A DNA stretch of 64,000 nt from Paenimyroides viscosum (GCF_003858535.1 NZ_RQTJ01000016.1:247-64246); one strand, 5' to 3'; positions 44,808-54,140 are shown, counted from the first letter of the stretch. Translations and numbers: made by a program. The notes: generated by a model from the letters alone, not told the origin.

Positions 44808-45152
44808 ATGCAAAAAGAAAACTGTACCCATTGCCGCAAACCAATTGTTTGCAATGTAGATGATATATCAAATTGTGATTGTCAAAAAGTGGAATTATTA
44901 GACGAAACCGTTCAGTTTCTCTATGATAAAACACAACATGATTGTTTGTGTAACGATTGTTTAAAAAAGTTTGACGAGTTAACCAAATTCTCACTGACCA
45001 ACAAATTCCCTAAAAGACCGACAGAAATGGTTGAAGGTTTGCATTTTTACATGGAAAACGGATACTTTGTTTTTACCGAAACCTATCATTTTTTAAAAGG
45101 ACGCTGTTGCAAAAACGGTTGCCGCCATTGTGTATACGGAATTCATAAATAA
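44808..45152 (+). CDS. Cysteine-rich CWC + DUF5522 fusion protein
   Basis: A 114-aa protein with 12 cysteines. Residues 1-55 match the cysteine-rich CWC pattern (NCTHC, NCDC, CLCNDCL). Residues about 75-114 match DUF5522 (FYMENGYFVFTETYHFLKGRCCKNGCRHCVYG). Both halves look like metal-binding knots, so a zinc or iron-sulfur site is likely (inference). In other genomes the two domains are often separate. The position between mvaD and mevalonate kinase suggests co-transcription with mvaD. Confidence 0.8.
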   Translation: MQKENCTHCRKPIVCNVDDISNCDCQKVELLDETVQFLYDKTQHDCLCNDCLKKFDELTKFSLTNKFPKRPTEMVEGLHFYMENGYFVFTETYHFLKGRCCKNGCRHCVYGIHK

Positions 45153-45185
45153 TTTGTTAACGTATTATTATAATCATTACATTTG
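45153..45185 (+). promoter_or_regulatory. Promoter of the mevalonate kinase gene
   Basis: TTTG at 45153-45156 and TACATTTG at 45178-45185 with a 21-base spacer fit the Bacteroidota consensus. The predicted start of transcription is about 13 bases before ATG 45205. So mevalonate kinase-ubiA may form a separate transcript from mvaD. Confidence 0.6.
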
Positions 45186-45204
45186 TTATACAAAATAAAA
45201 CGAT

Positions 45205-46143
45205 ATGAAAGGACCGTTATTTTACTCGAAAATCTTGTTGTTCGGCGAATACGGAATCATTAAAGATTCTAAAGGCTTAGCAATTCCGTATAATTTTTAC
45301 AACGGTGCATTGAAAATTGATGACAATCCGAGTGAAATTGCATTGAAATCAAACCAAAGTTTAAAAGCATTTGCTTCTTATTTAAATCAGTTAACGTTAA
45401 ACGAAACCGAATTGGTGCAATTTGATATGGATGCTTTGAATAGAGATATTGATGCAGGTATGTACTTTGATTCTAGCATTCCGCAAGGATATGGTGTTGG
45501 AAGCAGCGGTGCTTTGGTTGCAGCGATTTACGATAAATATGCTTCAGATAAAATCACGGTTTTAGAGAATTTAAATCGCGAAAAACTGTTGACCCTGAAA
45601 AAGATTTTCGGTAGAATGGAATCGTTTTTCCACGGAACATCTTCAGGATTGGATCCGTTGAACAGTTATTTAAGTCTGCCAATTTTAATCAATTCAAAAG
45701 ATCATATCGAACCAACGGGTATTCCGTCACAAAAAGAAGAAGGTACGGGAGCTGTTTTCTTGCTTGATTCTGAAATGGTTGGCGAAACTGCACCAATGGT
45801 CAATATTTTTATGGATAATTTAAAGAACGAAGGTTTCCGTAATATGATGAAGTCGCAATTTGCAAAGTACACAGATGCAGCGGTAGAGAATTTCTTGAAA
45901 GGCGATTTTAAAACCCTTTATACAAATACTAAAGAACTTTCTAAAATAGCATTAAGTCATTTTAAACCAATGATTCCTGAAAAGTTCCATAACGTTTGGC
46001 AACAAGGAATTGATAGCAACGATTATTATTTAAAATTGTGCGGATCGGGCGGTGGAGGCTACATTTTAGGTTTTGCCCCAGATTACAATAAAGCAAAAGA
46101 AGCGTTGAAAGATTACAAATTAGAATTGGTTTACAGATTTTAA
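45205..46143 (+). CDS. Mevalonate kinase
   Basis: A 312-aa GHMP kinase for mevalonate to 5-phosphomevalonate. Motifs: SKILLFGEYGIIKDSKGLAIP at the N-terminus, the ATP loop PQGYGVGSSGALVAAIY, FHGTSSGLDPLNSYLSLPIL with the catalytic Asp, and the third motif LCGSGGGGYILGF. Length is normal. Three bases separate it from the prenyltransferase gene, so it is co-transcribed with it. Confidence 0.88.
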   Translation: MKGPLFYSKILLFGEYGIIKDSKGLAIPYNFYNGALKIDDNPSEIALKSNQSLKAFASYLNQLTLNETELVQFDMDALNRDIDAGMYFDSSIPQGYGVGSSGALVAAIYDKYASDKITVLENLNREKLLTLKKIFGRMESFFHGTSSGLDPLNSYLSLPILINSKDHIEPTGIPSQKEEGTGAVFLLDSEMVGETAPMVNIFMDNLKNEGFRNMMKSQFAKYTDAAVENFLKGDFKTLYTNTKELSKIALSHFKPMIPEKFHNVWQQGIDSNDYYLKLCGSGGGGYILGFAPDYNKAKEALKDYKLELVYRF

Positions 46144-46146
46144 AAA

Positions 46147-47079
46147 ATGACACAGACACGACAACTTAAAAGAACTTTATTAAAATTTCTCAGTTTCTTT
46201 TCGGTAGTTCGTGGATACAATATCGCCGTTGTGGTGTTGGCACAATATCTCTCGGCAATCTTTATTTTTGGCTCTCAATCGCAATCGAGAGCCATTAGTG
46301 TTTTAACCGATGGCGGTTTGTTCTTGATTATTTTTAGCAGTTCGCTGGCAATTGCTTCGGGGTACATTATCAACAACTTTTACGATACAGAGAAAGACCT
46401 TATTAACCGACCATACAAATCAAATTTAGATAAAAAAATAAGTAAAGAAACGCAGTTTCGTGTGTATTTCTTCCTTAATTTTTTAAGTGTGGCTATTGCC
46501 TGGCTGGTTTCGTGGCGCGCTGCATTTTTCTATGCCGTGTATATATTTCTGCTTTGGTTTTATTCGCACAAATTAAAACGTTTTCCTATTGTTGGAAATA
46601 TAACGGCTTCGCTACTAGTTTTGCTTCCGTTTTTTGGGATTTTAATGCACTTTCAAAATTTTAGTTGGGGAATTTTCGCACACGGATTTTACCTTTATTT
46701 AATACTTTTTATTAGAGAATCGGTTAAAGATCTGGAAAATTTAAAAGGCGATTTTGCTAATAATTATCAAACAATTCCCGTACGTTTTGGTACGAATGTT
46801 TCTAAAAGTTTAATTGCTTTTTTAGTGCTGTTAACCTTACTACCTGCATTTGCATTAATAACTTACTATAAAGTGGGGTATATGCAGTATTACTTTTATA
46901 TAAGCAGCGGATTGTTGCTAGCGTTTTTAATATTCTTGTATCAGGCATCAACACAAACCGAATATAAAAAACTGCACATTCTTTTAAAACTGATTATTCT
47001 TTTTGGTGTACTTTCTATTGTATTGATCGATCCAAATGTGATCATTAACGGAACAAATCTGGTAATTCCTTATTTATAA
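46147..47079 (+). CDS. UbiA-family prenyltransferase
   Basis: A 310-aa inner-membrane protein with eight or nine helices. The first Asp-rich motif is NNFYDTEKDLINRP and the second is VKDLENLKGDFANN, both usual in the UbiA superfamily. In flavobacteria such proteins are often labelled geranylgeranylglycerol-phosphate geranylgeranyltransferase; quinone or lipid prenylation are the alternatives. It immediately follows mevalonate kinase, which fits use of the prenyl products. Its last 10 bases overlap the convergent small membrane gene. Confidence 0.85.
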   Translation: MTQTRQLKRTLLKFLSFFSVVRGYNIAVVVLAQYLSAIFIFGSQSQSRAISVLTDGGLFLIIFSSSLAIASGYIINNFYDTEKDLINRPYKSNLDKKISKETQFRVYFFLNFLSVAIAWLVSWRAAFFYAVYIFLLWFYSHKLKRFPIVGNITASLLVLLPFFGILMHFQNFSWGIFAHGFYLYLILFIRESVKDLENLKGDFANNYQTIPVRFGTNVSKSLIAFLVLLTLLPAFALITYYKVGYMQYYFYISSGLLLAFLIFLYQASTQTEYKKLHILLKLIILFGVLSIVLIDPNVIINGTNLVIPYL

Positions 47080-47441
47080 GCAAGTGTTTTGTTGGTTGAT
47101 CTCACCAAATATTTCCAGATCATTAAAAACGAAACCATAATTGTTCCCAGAAAATAGGCAAGACCAATATATAATAATCTTTGTGCATCGCTGTTAAAAC
47201 TTTCAAACTCATTTACTTCAGATAATAGTGCCAAAATCATATACATAGATAAAAGTATCAACACGCAAGGTATCAATACACCGATAACATTATTTTTTAA
47301 AATAATCTGAAAGATTAAAACTACTAACAGTCCAATAGCAAATGGGTTTAATAGGTTTGATGTTCCGTGCCAATAAAATAACACAGCAATAATCAGTAAA
47401 TATTCTATTAAATTAGAAAGTAGAGAAATACTATTTTTCAT
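47070..47441 (-). CDS. Small membrane protein, unknown
   Basis: A 123-aa protein from ATG 47441 with three or four helices (about 8-26, 31-47, 50-72, 92-115). An upstream extension to 47552 would overlap the neighbouring gene and read Ile/Phe-rich noise, so I use the internal start. I recognise no family. It ends inside the end of the UbiA gene. Confidence 0.6.
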   Translation of the reverse strand: MKNSISLLSNLIEYLLIIAVLFYWHGTSNLLNPFAIGLLVVLIFQIILKNNVIGVLIPCVLILLSMYMILALLSEVNEFESFNSDAQRLLYIGLAYFLGTIMVSFLMIWKYLVRSTNKTLAYK

Positions 47442-47496
47442 AAAGCGCTTATTTATAATTATTAACGAATGTTTTACGAAAAATAGTATCTTGAAA

Positions 47497-47970
47497 TTAT
47501 AAATTACTTGTTGTATCAGTCGTGTTTGTTGTATAATCTGTAGCAGGAGCACTAGCAGGTTTTGGTTTTACACGAGCAAAAAAGAAAAATAAACATGTAA
47601 CAAACCAGCCTGCCCAAAATAAATATCCGCCTGTATGAAATTGGCTGTTCATGTATTTATGACTTGTAGATGTAAAATCGTAAAACGTATAAAGCAACCC
47701 AATTAACCCGATAACAATAAAAATAAGGTTTACCAAGCTAAAGTTTTTATAAGTTGTGGTACGTTTAACAACCCATAAAACGGCTATAAGTACTAACTGT
47801 ACAATAAAAACAGCTGCAAAACCTTTATACCAATCTTTTAAAAAACCATATTCGGTATAAAAAGTTGATACGCCAATACGACCGATTAACGACATTTTAG
47901 ATAGCAGAATTCCGGCAACCAAACTAATTACTGCCTGAATTAAAATAAGAATGATCCATTTGTTTCTCAT
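47497..47970 (-). CDS. Membrane protein, unknown
   Basis: A 157-aa protein with four helices (about 6-24, 48-68, 80-98, 115-133) and a C-terminal Pro/Ala/Thr-rich tail (PKPASAPATDYTTNTTDTTSN). I do not recognise a named family. It is 55 bases upstream of the small membrane protein gene on the same strand and the two are probably co-transcribed. Confidence 0.65.
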   Translation of the reverse strand: MRNKWIILILIQAVISLVAGILLSKMSLIGRIGVSTFYTEYGFLKDWYKGFAAVFIVQLVLIAVLWVVKRTTTYKNFSLVNLIFIVIGLIGLLYTFYDFTSTSHKYMNSQFHTGGYLFWAGWFVTCLFFFFARVKPKPASAPATDYTTNTTDTTSNL

Positions 47971-48018
47971 AACATATTTACAATTTAAAACTTATGGTAA
48001 AGATGCTAAATATTCTCT

Positions 48019-48026
48019 TATCTTTG
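48019..48026 (+). promoter_or_regulatory. -7 box of the pseudouridine synthase gene
   Basis: TATCTTTG fits TAnnTTTG. It is 16 bases before ATG 48042, so the leader is very short. Confidence 0.45.
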
Positions 48027-48041
48027 TAAAAATTTTTGATA

Positions 48042-48965
48042 ATGAATAAGCAAGGCGGAAACAGCGGCAATAGAAATAATAAAAAATCATCTTTTACAAA
48101 AAAAGGTTCGTCTGACAAAAACAAAACAGGTGACAAATCTGTATCGGGTTCAAAATTCAGCAAACCATATAAAAAAGACGATAAGCCGTTTAAGAAGTGG
48201 ACTAATGATAAACCTGCGTCATCATCACCATCATCAGCAAAACCTGCAGTTTTAAAAAGCGAAGATATTCGATTAAATAAATATGTGTCTAATTCAGGTG
48301 TGTGTTCACGTCGCGATGCCGATTTGTATATTCAGTCTGGAAACGTTACCGTGAACGGTGAAGCGATTACAGAAATGGGTTACAAAGTAAAACCGGGCGA
48401 TAAAGTAGTTTTCGACGGTGTTTTGCTGAATCCTGAAAAAAAGGTATATGTTTTATTGAACAAACCTAAAGGGTTTTCTACAGCTGACGATGAAAATGTA
48501 TCAAGTGCGTATGATTTGGTTCGAAATGCATCAACATCGGTATTACGTCCTGTTGGCAGAATGGATAAAAGTACGGTTGGTTTGTTGTTGTTTACAAACG
48601 ATAACGAAATGATTCAGAAATTCACCAATACCGCACAACATTCTTCAAAACTATATCATGTTTCGTTAGATAAAAACTTAAAGTACGAAGATTTAGAAAA
48701 GGTTCAAACTGGAGTTTATATCAACGAACATAAGGTTTGGGTTGAAGAAATTTCGTATGTAGAAAACCAACCAAAAAGTGAAGTAGGCGTGAAGCTGAAA
48801 ACATCGAACGTAAAGGTGGTTCGCGCTATTTTTGAAAAGTTAGACTATAACGTTATAAAGTTAGACCGTGTTATGTATGCCGGTTTAACAAAATGGGGAA
48901 TTGCCCGCGGACAGTGGCGCTTTCTTACAGAACAAGAAGTGATTAACTTAAAGAATTTAAAATAA
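48042..48965 (+). CDS. RsuA/RluB-family rRNA pseudouridine synthase
   Basis: A 307-aa enzyme. Residues 1-78 are a Lys/Ser/Asn-rich disordered extension typical of Bacteroidota versions. An S4 RNA-binding domain follows (RLNKYVSNSGVCSRRDADLYIQSG), then the catalytic domain with LLNKPKGFST and the active-site Asp in RPVGRMDKSTVGLLLFTND. It most likely modifies 23S rRNA (RluB-like) or 16S rRNA (RsuA-like); the S4 plus basic tail favours RluB. A terminator follows directly. Confidence 0.9.
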   Translation: MNKQGGNSGNRNNKKSSFTKKGSSDKNKTGDKSVSGSKFSKPYKKDDKPFKKWTNDKPASSSPSSAKPAVLKSEDIRLNKYVSNSGVCSRRDADLYIQSGNVTVNGEAITEMGYKVKPGDKVVFDGVLLNPEKKVYVLLNKPKGFSTADDENVSSAYDLVRNASTSVLRPVGRMDKSTVGLLLFTNDNEMIQKFTNTAQHSSKLYHVSLDKNLKYEDLEKVQTGVYINEHKVWVEEISYVENQPKSEVGVKLKTSNVKVVRAIFEKLDYNVIKLDRVMYAGLTKWGIARGQWRFLTEQEVINLKNLK

Positions 48966-48969
48966 CAAG

Positions 48970-48997
48970 AAGCGTTTCAATTTTGAAACGCTTTTTT
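48970..48997 (+). terminator. Terminator of the pseudouridine synthase gene
   Basis: Stem aagcgtttcaa / ttgaaacgctt with a two-base loop core, followed by a run of T. Confidence 0.88.
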
Positions 48998-49023
48998 GTT
49001 ATATTGCAATAAATTATAACCTT

Positions 49024-49371
49024 ATGAACAAATATGTTTTAATGATCGCTTTGCTGACTTTACAGTTAAGTTATGGTCAAAGCCAAGAACAGCAAGCAAC
49101 GAAACAAAATATCGAAGTGTCTAAACCAAAAGAATTAGCACGTTTTATTGTTTTTAGTATTATCGATCAAAGTAACACAGAAGAATTTATTAAGTTTAAA
49201 GAAAAGTATAACGTTGATATTAAGTTTGAAAGTTGTGCTGTTGATGTTTCTTTATTTAGTAAAGCCAGAACAAATAATAAAAAACTGGCTGATGTTTTAA
49301 CAGAGCAATATGGTAAAGTTTGGATGGATGAACTTCCTTGTACTTTAGTTGGTGTTAGTATGGAACAATAA
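49024..49371 (+). CDS. Small exported protein, unknown
   Basis: A 115-aa protein with a signal peptide (MNKYVLMIALLTLQLSYGQ). The mature part of about 95 residues is charged, contains two cysteines (in FESCAVD and ELPCTLV), and shows no family I know. The two cysteines could form a disulfide in the periplasm. It stands alone between two terminators and has its own transcript. Confidence 0.65.
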   Translation: MNKYVLMIALLTLQLSYGQSQEQQATKQNIEVSKPKELARFIVFSIIDQSNTEEFIKFKEKYNVDIKFESCAVDVSLFSKARTNNKKLADVLTEQYGKVWMDELPCTLVGVSMEQ

Positions 49372-49386
49372 ATAACTTTAAAGAAT

Positions 49387-49417
49387 AAAAAAGCTCGAAT
49401 TTAAAATCGAGCTTTTT
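49387..49417. terminator. Bidirectional terminator
   Basis: Stem aaaaagctcga / tcgagcttttt with loop atttaaaa, located between the convergent small exported protein and M3 peptidase genes. Confidence 0.88.
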
Positions 49418-49422
49418 GTTTA

Positions 49423-51567
49423 TTAGTTTAATCCGCGTTTTTTCAACAACGGTTCAATTTTCGGGTCAGCACCACGGAATTTTCTGTATAACTCTGCAGG
49501 ATCTTCTGTTCCTCCTTTTTCTAAAACATATTTACGGAACATCAATGCTTTTTCAGAATTGAACAAGCCTGCTGTTTTAAATGCTTCAAACGCATCGGTA
49601 TCTAAAACGGCACTCCAGATGTAGCTGTAATATCCTGCTGAATATCCGCCTGCAAAAATGTGACTGAAATAGGTACTTCTGTAACGTGGAATAATTGCAT
49701 CAATCAATCCGGCTTCTTTCATTGCGTTAATTTCAAACGTATTTATATCGTCTTTAATTTCTTCGGTTGCCGTGTGGTATTTCATATCTAAAAACGATGC
49801 TGCTAAATATTCTGTTGTTGCAAAACCTTGATCAAAAGTTCCCGCTTTTTTCATTTTTTCGATTAATGCATCAGGAATTACTTCGCCCGTTTTGTAATGT
49901 TTTGCATACATTTTTAAAACTTCAGGTTCCGCAGCCCAATTTTCCATTATTTGTGATGGAAGTTCAACAAAATCTCTTGGAACATTTGTTCCTGCTAAGC
50001 TTCTGTAATTTACGTTTGATAACAATCCGTGCAACGCATGACCAAATTCATGGAAAAACGTAGTTGTTTCGTCAAAAGTTAATAATGACGGAGTGGTTGC
50101 GGTTGGTTTTGTGAAATTGCAAACAATAGAAATGACCGGATTTTTACGTTTACCGTTTTCCATTTGCTGGTTGCGGTACGATGTCATCCAAGCGCCACCA
50201 CGTTTTGATTCGCGCGGATGCATATCCATATACAATAAACCTAATGATTTTTTATCGCCATCGAACACTTCCCAAACCGTAACATCTGTATGATATTTAG
50301 GTACGTTCGTTAATTCCTTATAAGTTAATCCCCATAGTTTATTGGTTACATCGAAAATTCCTTTGCGAACATTCTCTAAACTTAAATAAGGTTTTAATTC
50401 TTGCTCGTCTAAATTATAACGCTCCTTACGAATTTTCTCTGCATAATAACGCCAATCTGCAGGCGCAACATCTTCATTAATTCCTTCTTTGCGCATTAAA
50501 GCCTGAATGTCTGTAGCCTCTTGTTTTGCTTTATTAACAGCCGGTGCCCATAATTTCATTAACAAGGTATTTACAGCTTCAGGATTTTTCGCCATACTTT
50601 CTTCTAACACATATTCTGCGTGGTTTTTATAACCTAACAATTGTGCTTTTTGCATACGTAAATTGGCAATTTTAAGCACATTTTCTTTATTGTCGTTTCC
50701 GTTGTTTTGGTTTCCACGAACCTGATATGCATTCCAGATTGTTTTTCGCAGTTCGCGATTATCGGCATATTGTAAAAACGGCATTACGCTAGAATTGCTT
50801 AACGTAAAAACGTATTTACCTTCTTTGCCTTTGGCTTTAGCTTCTTCGGCAGCGGCTTCGATTAGTTCGGTTGGTAAACCTGCCAAGTTTTCTTTTTTAT
50901 CGATAACCAATTCGTAATTATTGGTTTCGTTCAACAAATTATCGCCGTATTTTAATGATAAAACAGATAATTCACTATTCAGTTTTTTAAGTTTGTCTTT
51001 ATTTTCTGCCGAAAGATTTGCGCCACTACGCACAAAACGTTTGTAAGTTTCATCTAACAACATTTGTTGTTCTGAGCTAAGCTTTAAAGTTTCGGGTTTT
51101 GTAATTTGATATTGATTGTAAACGTTTTTTACTTTTTGAAAAAGCGCATCGTTTAAATAAATGTTGTCATTGTGTTCTGAAAGGGTAGGAGCCATTTCTT
51201 GTGACAGCTTCTGCAATTCGTCATTTGTATTGGCGCTTGTTAAATTGTAAAGTACGGTGGTAACTTTTTTTAGCGTTTCGCCAGAATTATCAATAGCTAC
51301 AATAACGTTTTCAAACGATGGTTGTTCTTTGTTGTCTACAATTGCCTGAATGTCTTTTTGGTGATCTTTAATGCCTTCTAAAATAGCGGGTTTAAAATGG
51401 CTGTTCTGAATTTTATCGAACGGAGGAACTTCAAACGGAGTGTTCCATTCGGCGATTAAAGGGTTTTCTTGTCCTGATGTCATTACGGTGTTTTCCTTCT
51501 TATTACACGATTGTTGTGTAGCTGCACCTGCTAATAAGCACAGCATAATGATTGTTTTACGATTCAT
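49423..51567 (-). CDS. dcp: M3-family peptidyl-dipeptidase (Dcp-like) lipoprotein
   Basis: A 714-aa zinc metallopeptidase. The N-terminus is a lipoprotein signal (lipobox TQQSC), so it is likely anchored in the envelope. The M3 zinc site is TTFFHEFGHALHG (His506, Glu507, His510) with a third ligand in the following DFVELPSQIMENWA segment. The length and the C-terminal SAGYYSYIWSAVLDTDAFEAF match peptidyl-dipeptidase Dcp, which removes C-terminal dipeptides. It fits the peptide-use theme of the window. Confidence 0.92.
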   Translation of the reverse strand: MNRKTIIMLCLLAGAATQQSCNKKENTVMTSGQENPLIAEWNTPFEVPPFDKIQNSHFKPAILEGIKDHQKDIQAIVDNKEQPSFENVIVAIDNSGETLKKVTTVLYNLTSANTNDELQKLSQEMAPTLSEHNDNIYLNDALFQKVKNVYNQYQITKPETLKLSSEQQMLLDETYKRFVRSGANLSAENKDKLKKLNSELSVLSLKYGDNLLNETNNYELVIDKKENLAGLPTELIEAAAEEAKAKGKEGKYVFTLSNSSVMPFLQYADNRELRKTIWNAYQVRGNQNNGNDNKENVLKIANLRMQKAQLLGYKNHAEYVLEESMAKNPEAVNTLLMKLWAPAVNKAKQEATDIQALMRKEGINEDVAPADWRYYAEKIRKERYNLDEQELKPYLSLENVRKGIFDVTNKLWGLTYKELTNVPKYHTDVTVWEVFDGDKKSLGLLYMDMHPRESKRGGAWMTSYRNQQMENGKRKNPVISIVCNFTKPTATTPSLLTFDETTTFFHEFGHALHGLLSNVNYRSLAGTNVPRDFVELPSQIMENWAAEPEVLKMYAKHYKTGEVIPDALIEKMKKAGTFDQGFATTEYLAASFLDMKYHTATEEIKDDINTFEINAMKEAGLIDAIIPRYRSTYFSHIFAGGYSAGYYSYIWSAVLDTDAFEAFKTAGLFNSEKALMFRKYVLEKGGTEDPAELYRKFRGADPKIEPLLKKRGLN

Positions 51568-51606
51568 TACTTATGTTTTGTTGCAATTTACTAAAAGTAT
51601 CGGCAT

Positions 51607-51640
51607 AAAAAAAGTACAATCTGTTGAAAGATTGTACTTT
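51607..51640 (-). terminator. Terminator of the YceI gene
   Basis: A 12-bp stem (aaagtacaatct / agattgtacttt) with loop gttgaa. On the minus strand it lies downstream of 51667-52188 and is followed by a T-run. Confidence 0.88.
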
Positions 51641-51666
51641 ACAAAAAAACAATTAAATATTAACTT

Positions 51667-52188
51667 TTATTTTTGCTCAACTAACTGAATTTCTGCATTT
51701 AACTTAACATCTTCGCCTACTAATACACCGCCAGTTTCTAACGCAGCGTTGTAGGTTAGGCCAAAATCTTTACGGTTAATTTTCCCGTCTAGGTTTATAC
51801 CAACTTTGGTGTTTCCCCACGGATCGGTCATTAAACCACTAAATTCTGCATTTAATGTAACAGGTTTTGTAATGCCTTTTATGGTTAAATCGCCTGTGAT
51901 TTGGTATTCGTTTCCGTCACCTTCAATTTTTGTAGATTTAAAATTTAAGGTAGGATACTGCTCTGCATCAAAGAAATCTGCACTTTTTAAGTGGTTGTCT
52001 CTGTCTGTGTTGTTTGTGAAAATTGAATTAACTTTCGCTTCAAACTGTAAATTGGCCTCTTTTAAATCATTGTCAAAATCAATTTCTGCCGAATAATCGT
52101 TAAAATTTCCTTTTACGTTAGTAAACATCATGTGTTTTACCTTAAAACCTACCTCGGTATGTGTAGGATCAATTGTCCATTTTTTCAT
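51667..52188 (-). CDS. YceI-family lipid-binding protein
   Basis: A 173-aa protein made almost wholly of the YceI domain: WTIDPTHTEVGFKVKHMMFTNVKGNF at the N-terminus, TGDLTIKGITKPVTL, GRKDFGLTYN-type ending (NRKDFGLTYNAALETGGVLVGEDVKL). YceI folds bind isoprenoid-like lipids in a barrel. No signal peptide is present, so it is probably cytoplasmic. It lies 18 bases downstream of the pirin gene and is likely co-transcribed with it. Confidence 0.93.
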   Translation of the reverse strand: MKKWTIDPTHTEVGFKVKHMMFTNVKGNFNDYSAEIDFDNDLKEANLQFEAKVNSIFTNNTDRDNHLKSADFFDAEQYPTLNFKSTKIEGDGNEYQITGDLTIKGITKPVTLNAEFSGLMTDPWGNTKVGINLDGKINRKDFGLTYNAALETGGVLVGEDVKLNAEIQLVEQK

Positions 52189-52206
52189 AATATAAATATT
52201 TTTAAA

Positions 52207-52923
52207 TTAATTTAAGTTCATTGGAACTTCTATAATTAGAAATTCACTTTTATCATTTGTTTTGATACTCACTTTGTCTGTGTCCCAAATTCCAATAGCA
52301 TCGCGGGTTTGAAGTGAATTTCCGTCAACTTCGATCGATCCATTTAAAAGAAAAATATAAATTCCGTTGTTTTTAGGATCTTCAACAGTAATGGTGGTTT
52401 CTTTATCAGAATCGAACTTTGCCATTTTAAACCAAGCGTTTTGTTGTAAGCGCAAAGTACCTTCGGCTGTTGTTGGTTGAATCAGTGTTTTAATTTCGTT
52501 ATCGTTTACGGCATATTCCATTTGACCGTAACGCGGCGTAATGTTCATTTTGTTTGGAATGATCCATATTTGCAGAAATTTTACAGCTTCGGTTACGCTT
52601 CCATTCATTTCGCTGTGGGTAACACCTGTGCCTGCACTCATAAACTGAATTTCGCTTTTTTGTATAACTCCTTCAGATCCGGTACTGTCTTTATGTGCCA
52701 GTTTTCCTTCTAACGGAATGGAAACAATTTCCATGTTTTCGTGCGGATGCGCGCCAAAGCCTCTGCCAGCTGCTACATAATCATCATTTAAAACTCGTAA
52801 AGCTCCAAAATTAACACGTTCTGGGTTGAAATATCCTGCAAACGAAAAGGTATGATAAGATTTTAACCAACCGTGATCGGCATATCCTCTCGATGTTCCT
52901 AAATCTATTATATACTGTGCCAT
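52207..52923 (-). CDS. Pirin-family protein
   Basis: A 238-aa bicupin. It contains RGYADHGWLKSYHTFSFAGYFNPER, the metal-binding GFGAHPHENMEIVSIPLEG (His, His and a further His/Glu later in THSEMNGS), and the QIWIIPN motif. This combination is typical of YhhW-like pirins, some of which have quercetin 2,3-dioxygenase activity. It is followed by yceI on the same strand; the divergent Crp-type regulator is 91 bases upstream on the same strand. Confidence 0.93.
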   Translation of the reverse strand: MAQYIIDLGTSRGYADHGWLKSYHTFSFAGYFNPERVNFGALRVLNDDYVAAGRGFGAHPHENMEIVSIPLEGKLAHKDSTGSEGVIQKSEIQFMSAGTGVTHSEMNGSVTEAVKFLQIWIIPNKMNITPRYGQMEYAVNDNEIKTLIQPTTAEGTLRLQQNAWFKMAKFDSDKETTITVEDPKNNGIYIFLLNGSIEVDGNSLQTRDAIGIWDTDKVSIKTNDKSEFLIIEVPMNLN

Positions 52924-53014
52924 TGTTTTCTTTAATTTTAATAATGTAAAGTTAGTTTACAAAAATGAATTGGCTGTTAACCTATATTAAGAAATGACAA
53001 CAAGTGTTTAAAAG

Positions 53015-53596
53015 CTATTTTTTGCGTAGTAAATTACTTTTCATTTTGCTGAAAAATTCAGGTGTAACGCCAATGTAAGATGCAATATTTTTTTGAGGTA
53101 AGCAGTTAATAATATCGGTATGTTTTTTTAAGAATTTTTCATAGCGCTCTTCTGCAGTTAACGACATTTTGTCTAAAATGCGCTGTTGGTTAGAAATTAA
53201 ATTGTTTTCGGTAAGTATTCTAAAGAAACGCTCTAATTTTGGTACTTCATTAAATAATCTTTCGGCATGGCTTCTTTGTAAAATAAGTACTTCACAATCT
53301 TCCATTACATCAATATATAAAATTGCAGGTTTTTCAGTTAAATAACTATACATATCAGCAACCCACCATCCAGGTACTGCAAAACTTAAAATATGTATTG
53401 CACCATTATCATCTATAGTGTAACTGCGTAAAATTCCCTTTAAAACAAAATAAGTGAAATGTGCTTCGTCTCCAGGTTTAATAACAACAGTTTTTGCCTT
53501 AAAGCTATCAGATTCAAACGCATTTAATACTAATTCTTCTTCTTGTGAAGTTAATGTAATATGTTTTGATATATTTTGAAGTAATAAATTTTTCAT
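53015..53596 (-). CDS. Crp/Fnr-family regulator
   Basis: A 193-aa protein. Residues 15-130 form a cyclic-nucleotide-binding type barrel (VVIKPGDEAHFTYFVLKGILRSYTIDDNG). The C-terminus has a short helix-turn-helix (KNIASYIGVTPEFFSKMK), as in the small Crp-like proteins common in flavobacteria. The key Arg of cAMP binders is not evident, so the ligand is unknown. It is upstream of the pirin-yceI pair on the same strand, but the 91-base gap allows a separate promoter. Confidence 0.88.
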   Translation of the reverse strand: MKNLLLQNISKHITLTSQEEELVLNAFESDSFKAKTVVIKPGDEAHFTYFVLKGILRSYTIDDNGAIHILSFAVPGWWVADMYSYLTEKPAILYIDVMEDCEVLILQRSHAERLFNEVPKLERFFRILTENNLISNQQRILDKMSLTAEERYEKFLKKHTDIINCLPQKNIASYIGVTPEFFSKMKSNLLRKK

Positions 53597-53690
53597 TTGA
53601 GGTAGCTGTTAATTTTGCGATTATAAAAATAATGATTAATTATGATAACATCTATTTTATTTAGTACCTTGTTGAAAATATAAATTTTGC

Positions 53691-54140
53691 ATGTTAACAT
53701 TTAAACAAATAAAAGCAAACGATGTTATAAACATTCGTCATACCGTATTAAAAGAAGGTCAGCCAATAGAAGTTTGTCATTTTGAAGGCGATTTAGACGA
53801 AGGTACCAAGCATTTTGGCGCATTTTTAAACAATACGTTGGTTGGTGCCGTAACCATGATGTCTAAAAAAACAAACAATTACAAAGTACATCCGGTGTAT
53901 CGTTTAACAGGGTTGTCTATTTTACCAGAACATCAACATAAAAATATAGGTAAACGCTTGTTGCATTTTGCCGAAGAAAACATTTCCCGAAAAGGTTCTG
54001 TAATGATTTGGTGTTTTGCACGCGATTATGCCGTAAATTTTTACAAAAAGAACGGATACCGATTAAATGTGCAGCAGGTGGTAATTCCATACATTGGTTC
54101 TCACAGAATTATGTTTAAATTTGTACCGAAAGAAGATTAA
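53691..54140 (+). CDS. GNAT-family N-acetyltransferase
   Basis: A 149-aa acetyltransferase with the acetyl-CoA loop in LSILPEHQHKNIGKRLLHFAEE and a C-terminal GNAT strand-helix (CFARDYAVNFYKKNGYRL). Substrate unknown. It is divergent from the Crp-type regulator and 13 bases upstream of the L,D-transpeptidase gene. Confidence 0.88.
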   Translation: MLTFKQIKANDVINIRHTVLKEGQPIEVCHFEGDLDEGTKHFGAFLNNTLVGAVTMMSKKTNNYKVHPVYRLTGLSILPEHQHKNIGKRLLHFAEENISRKGSVMIWCFARDYAVNFYKKNGYRLNVQQVVIPYIGSHRIMFKFVPKED

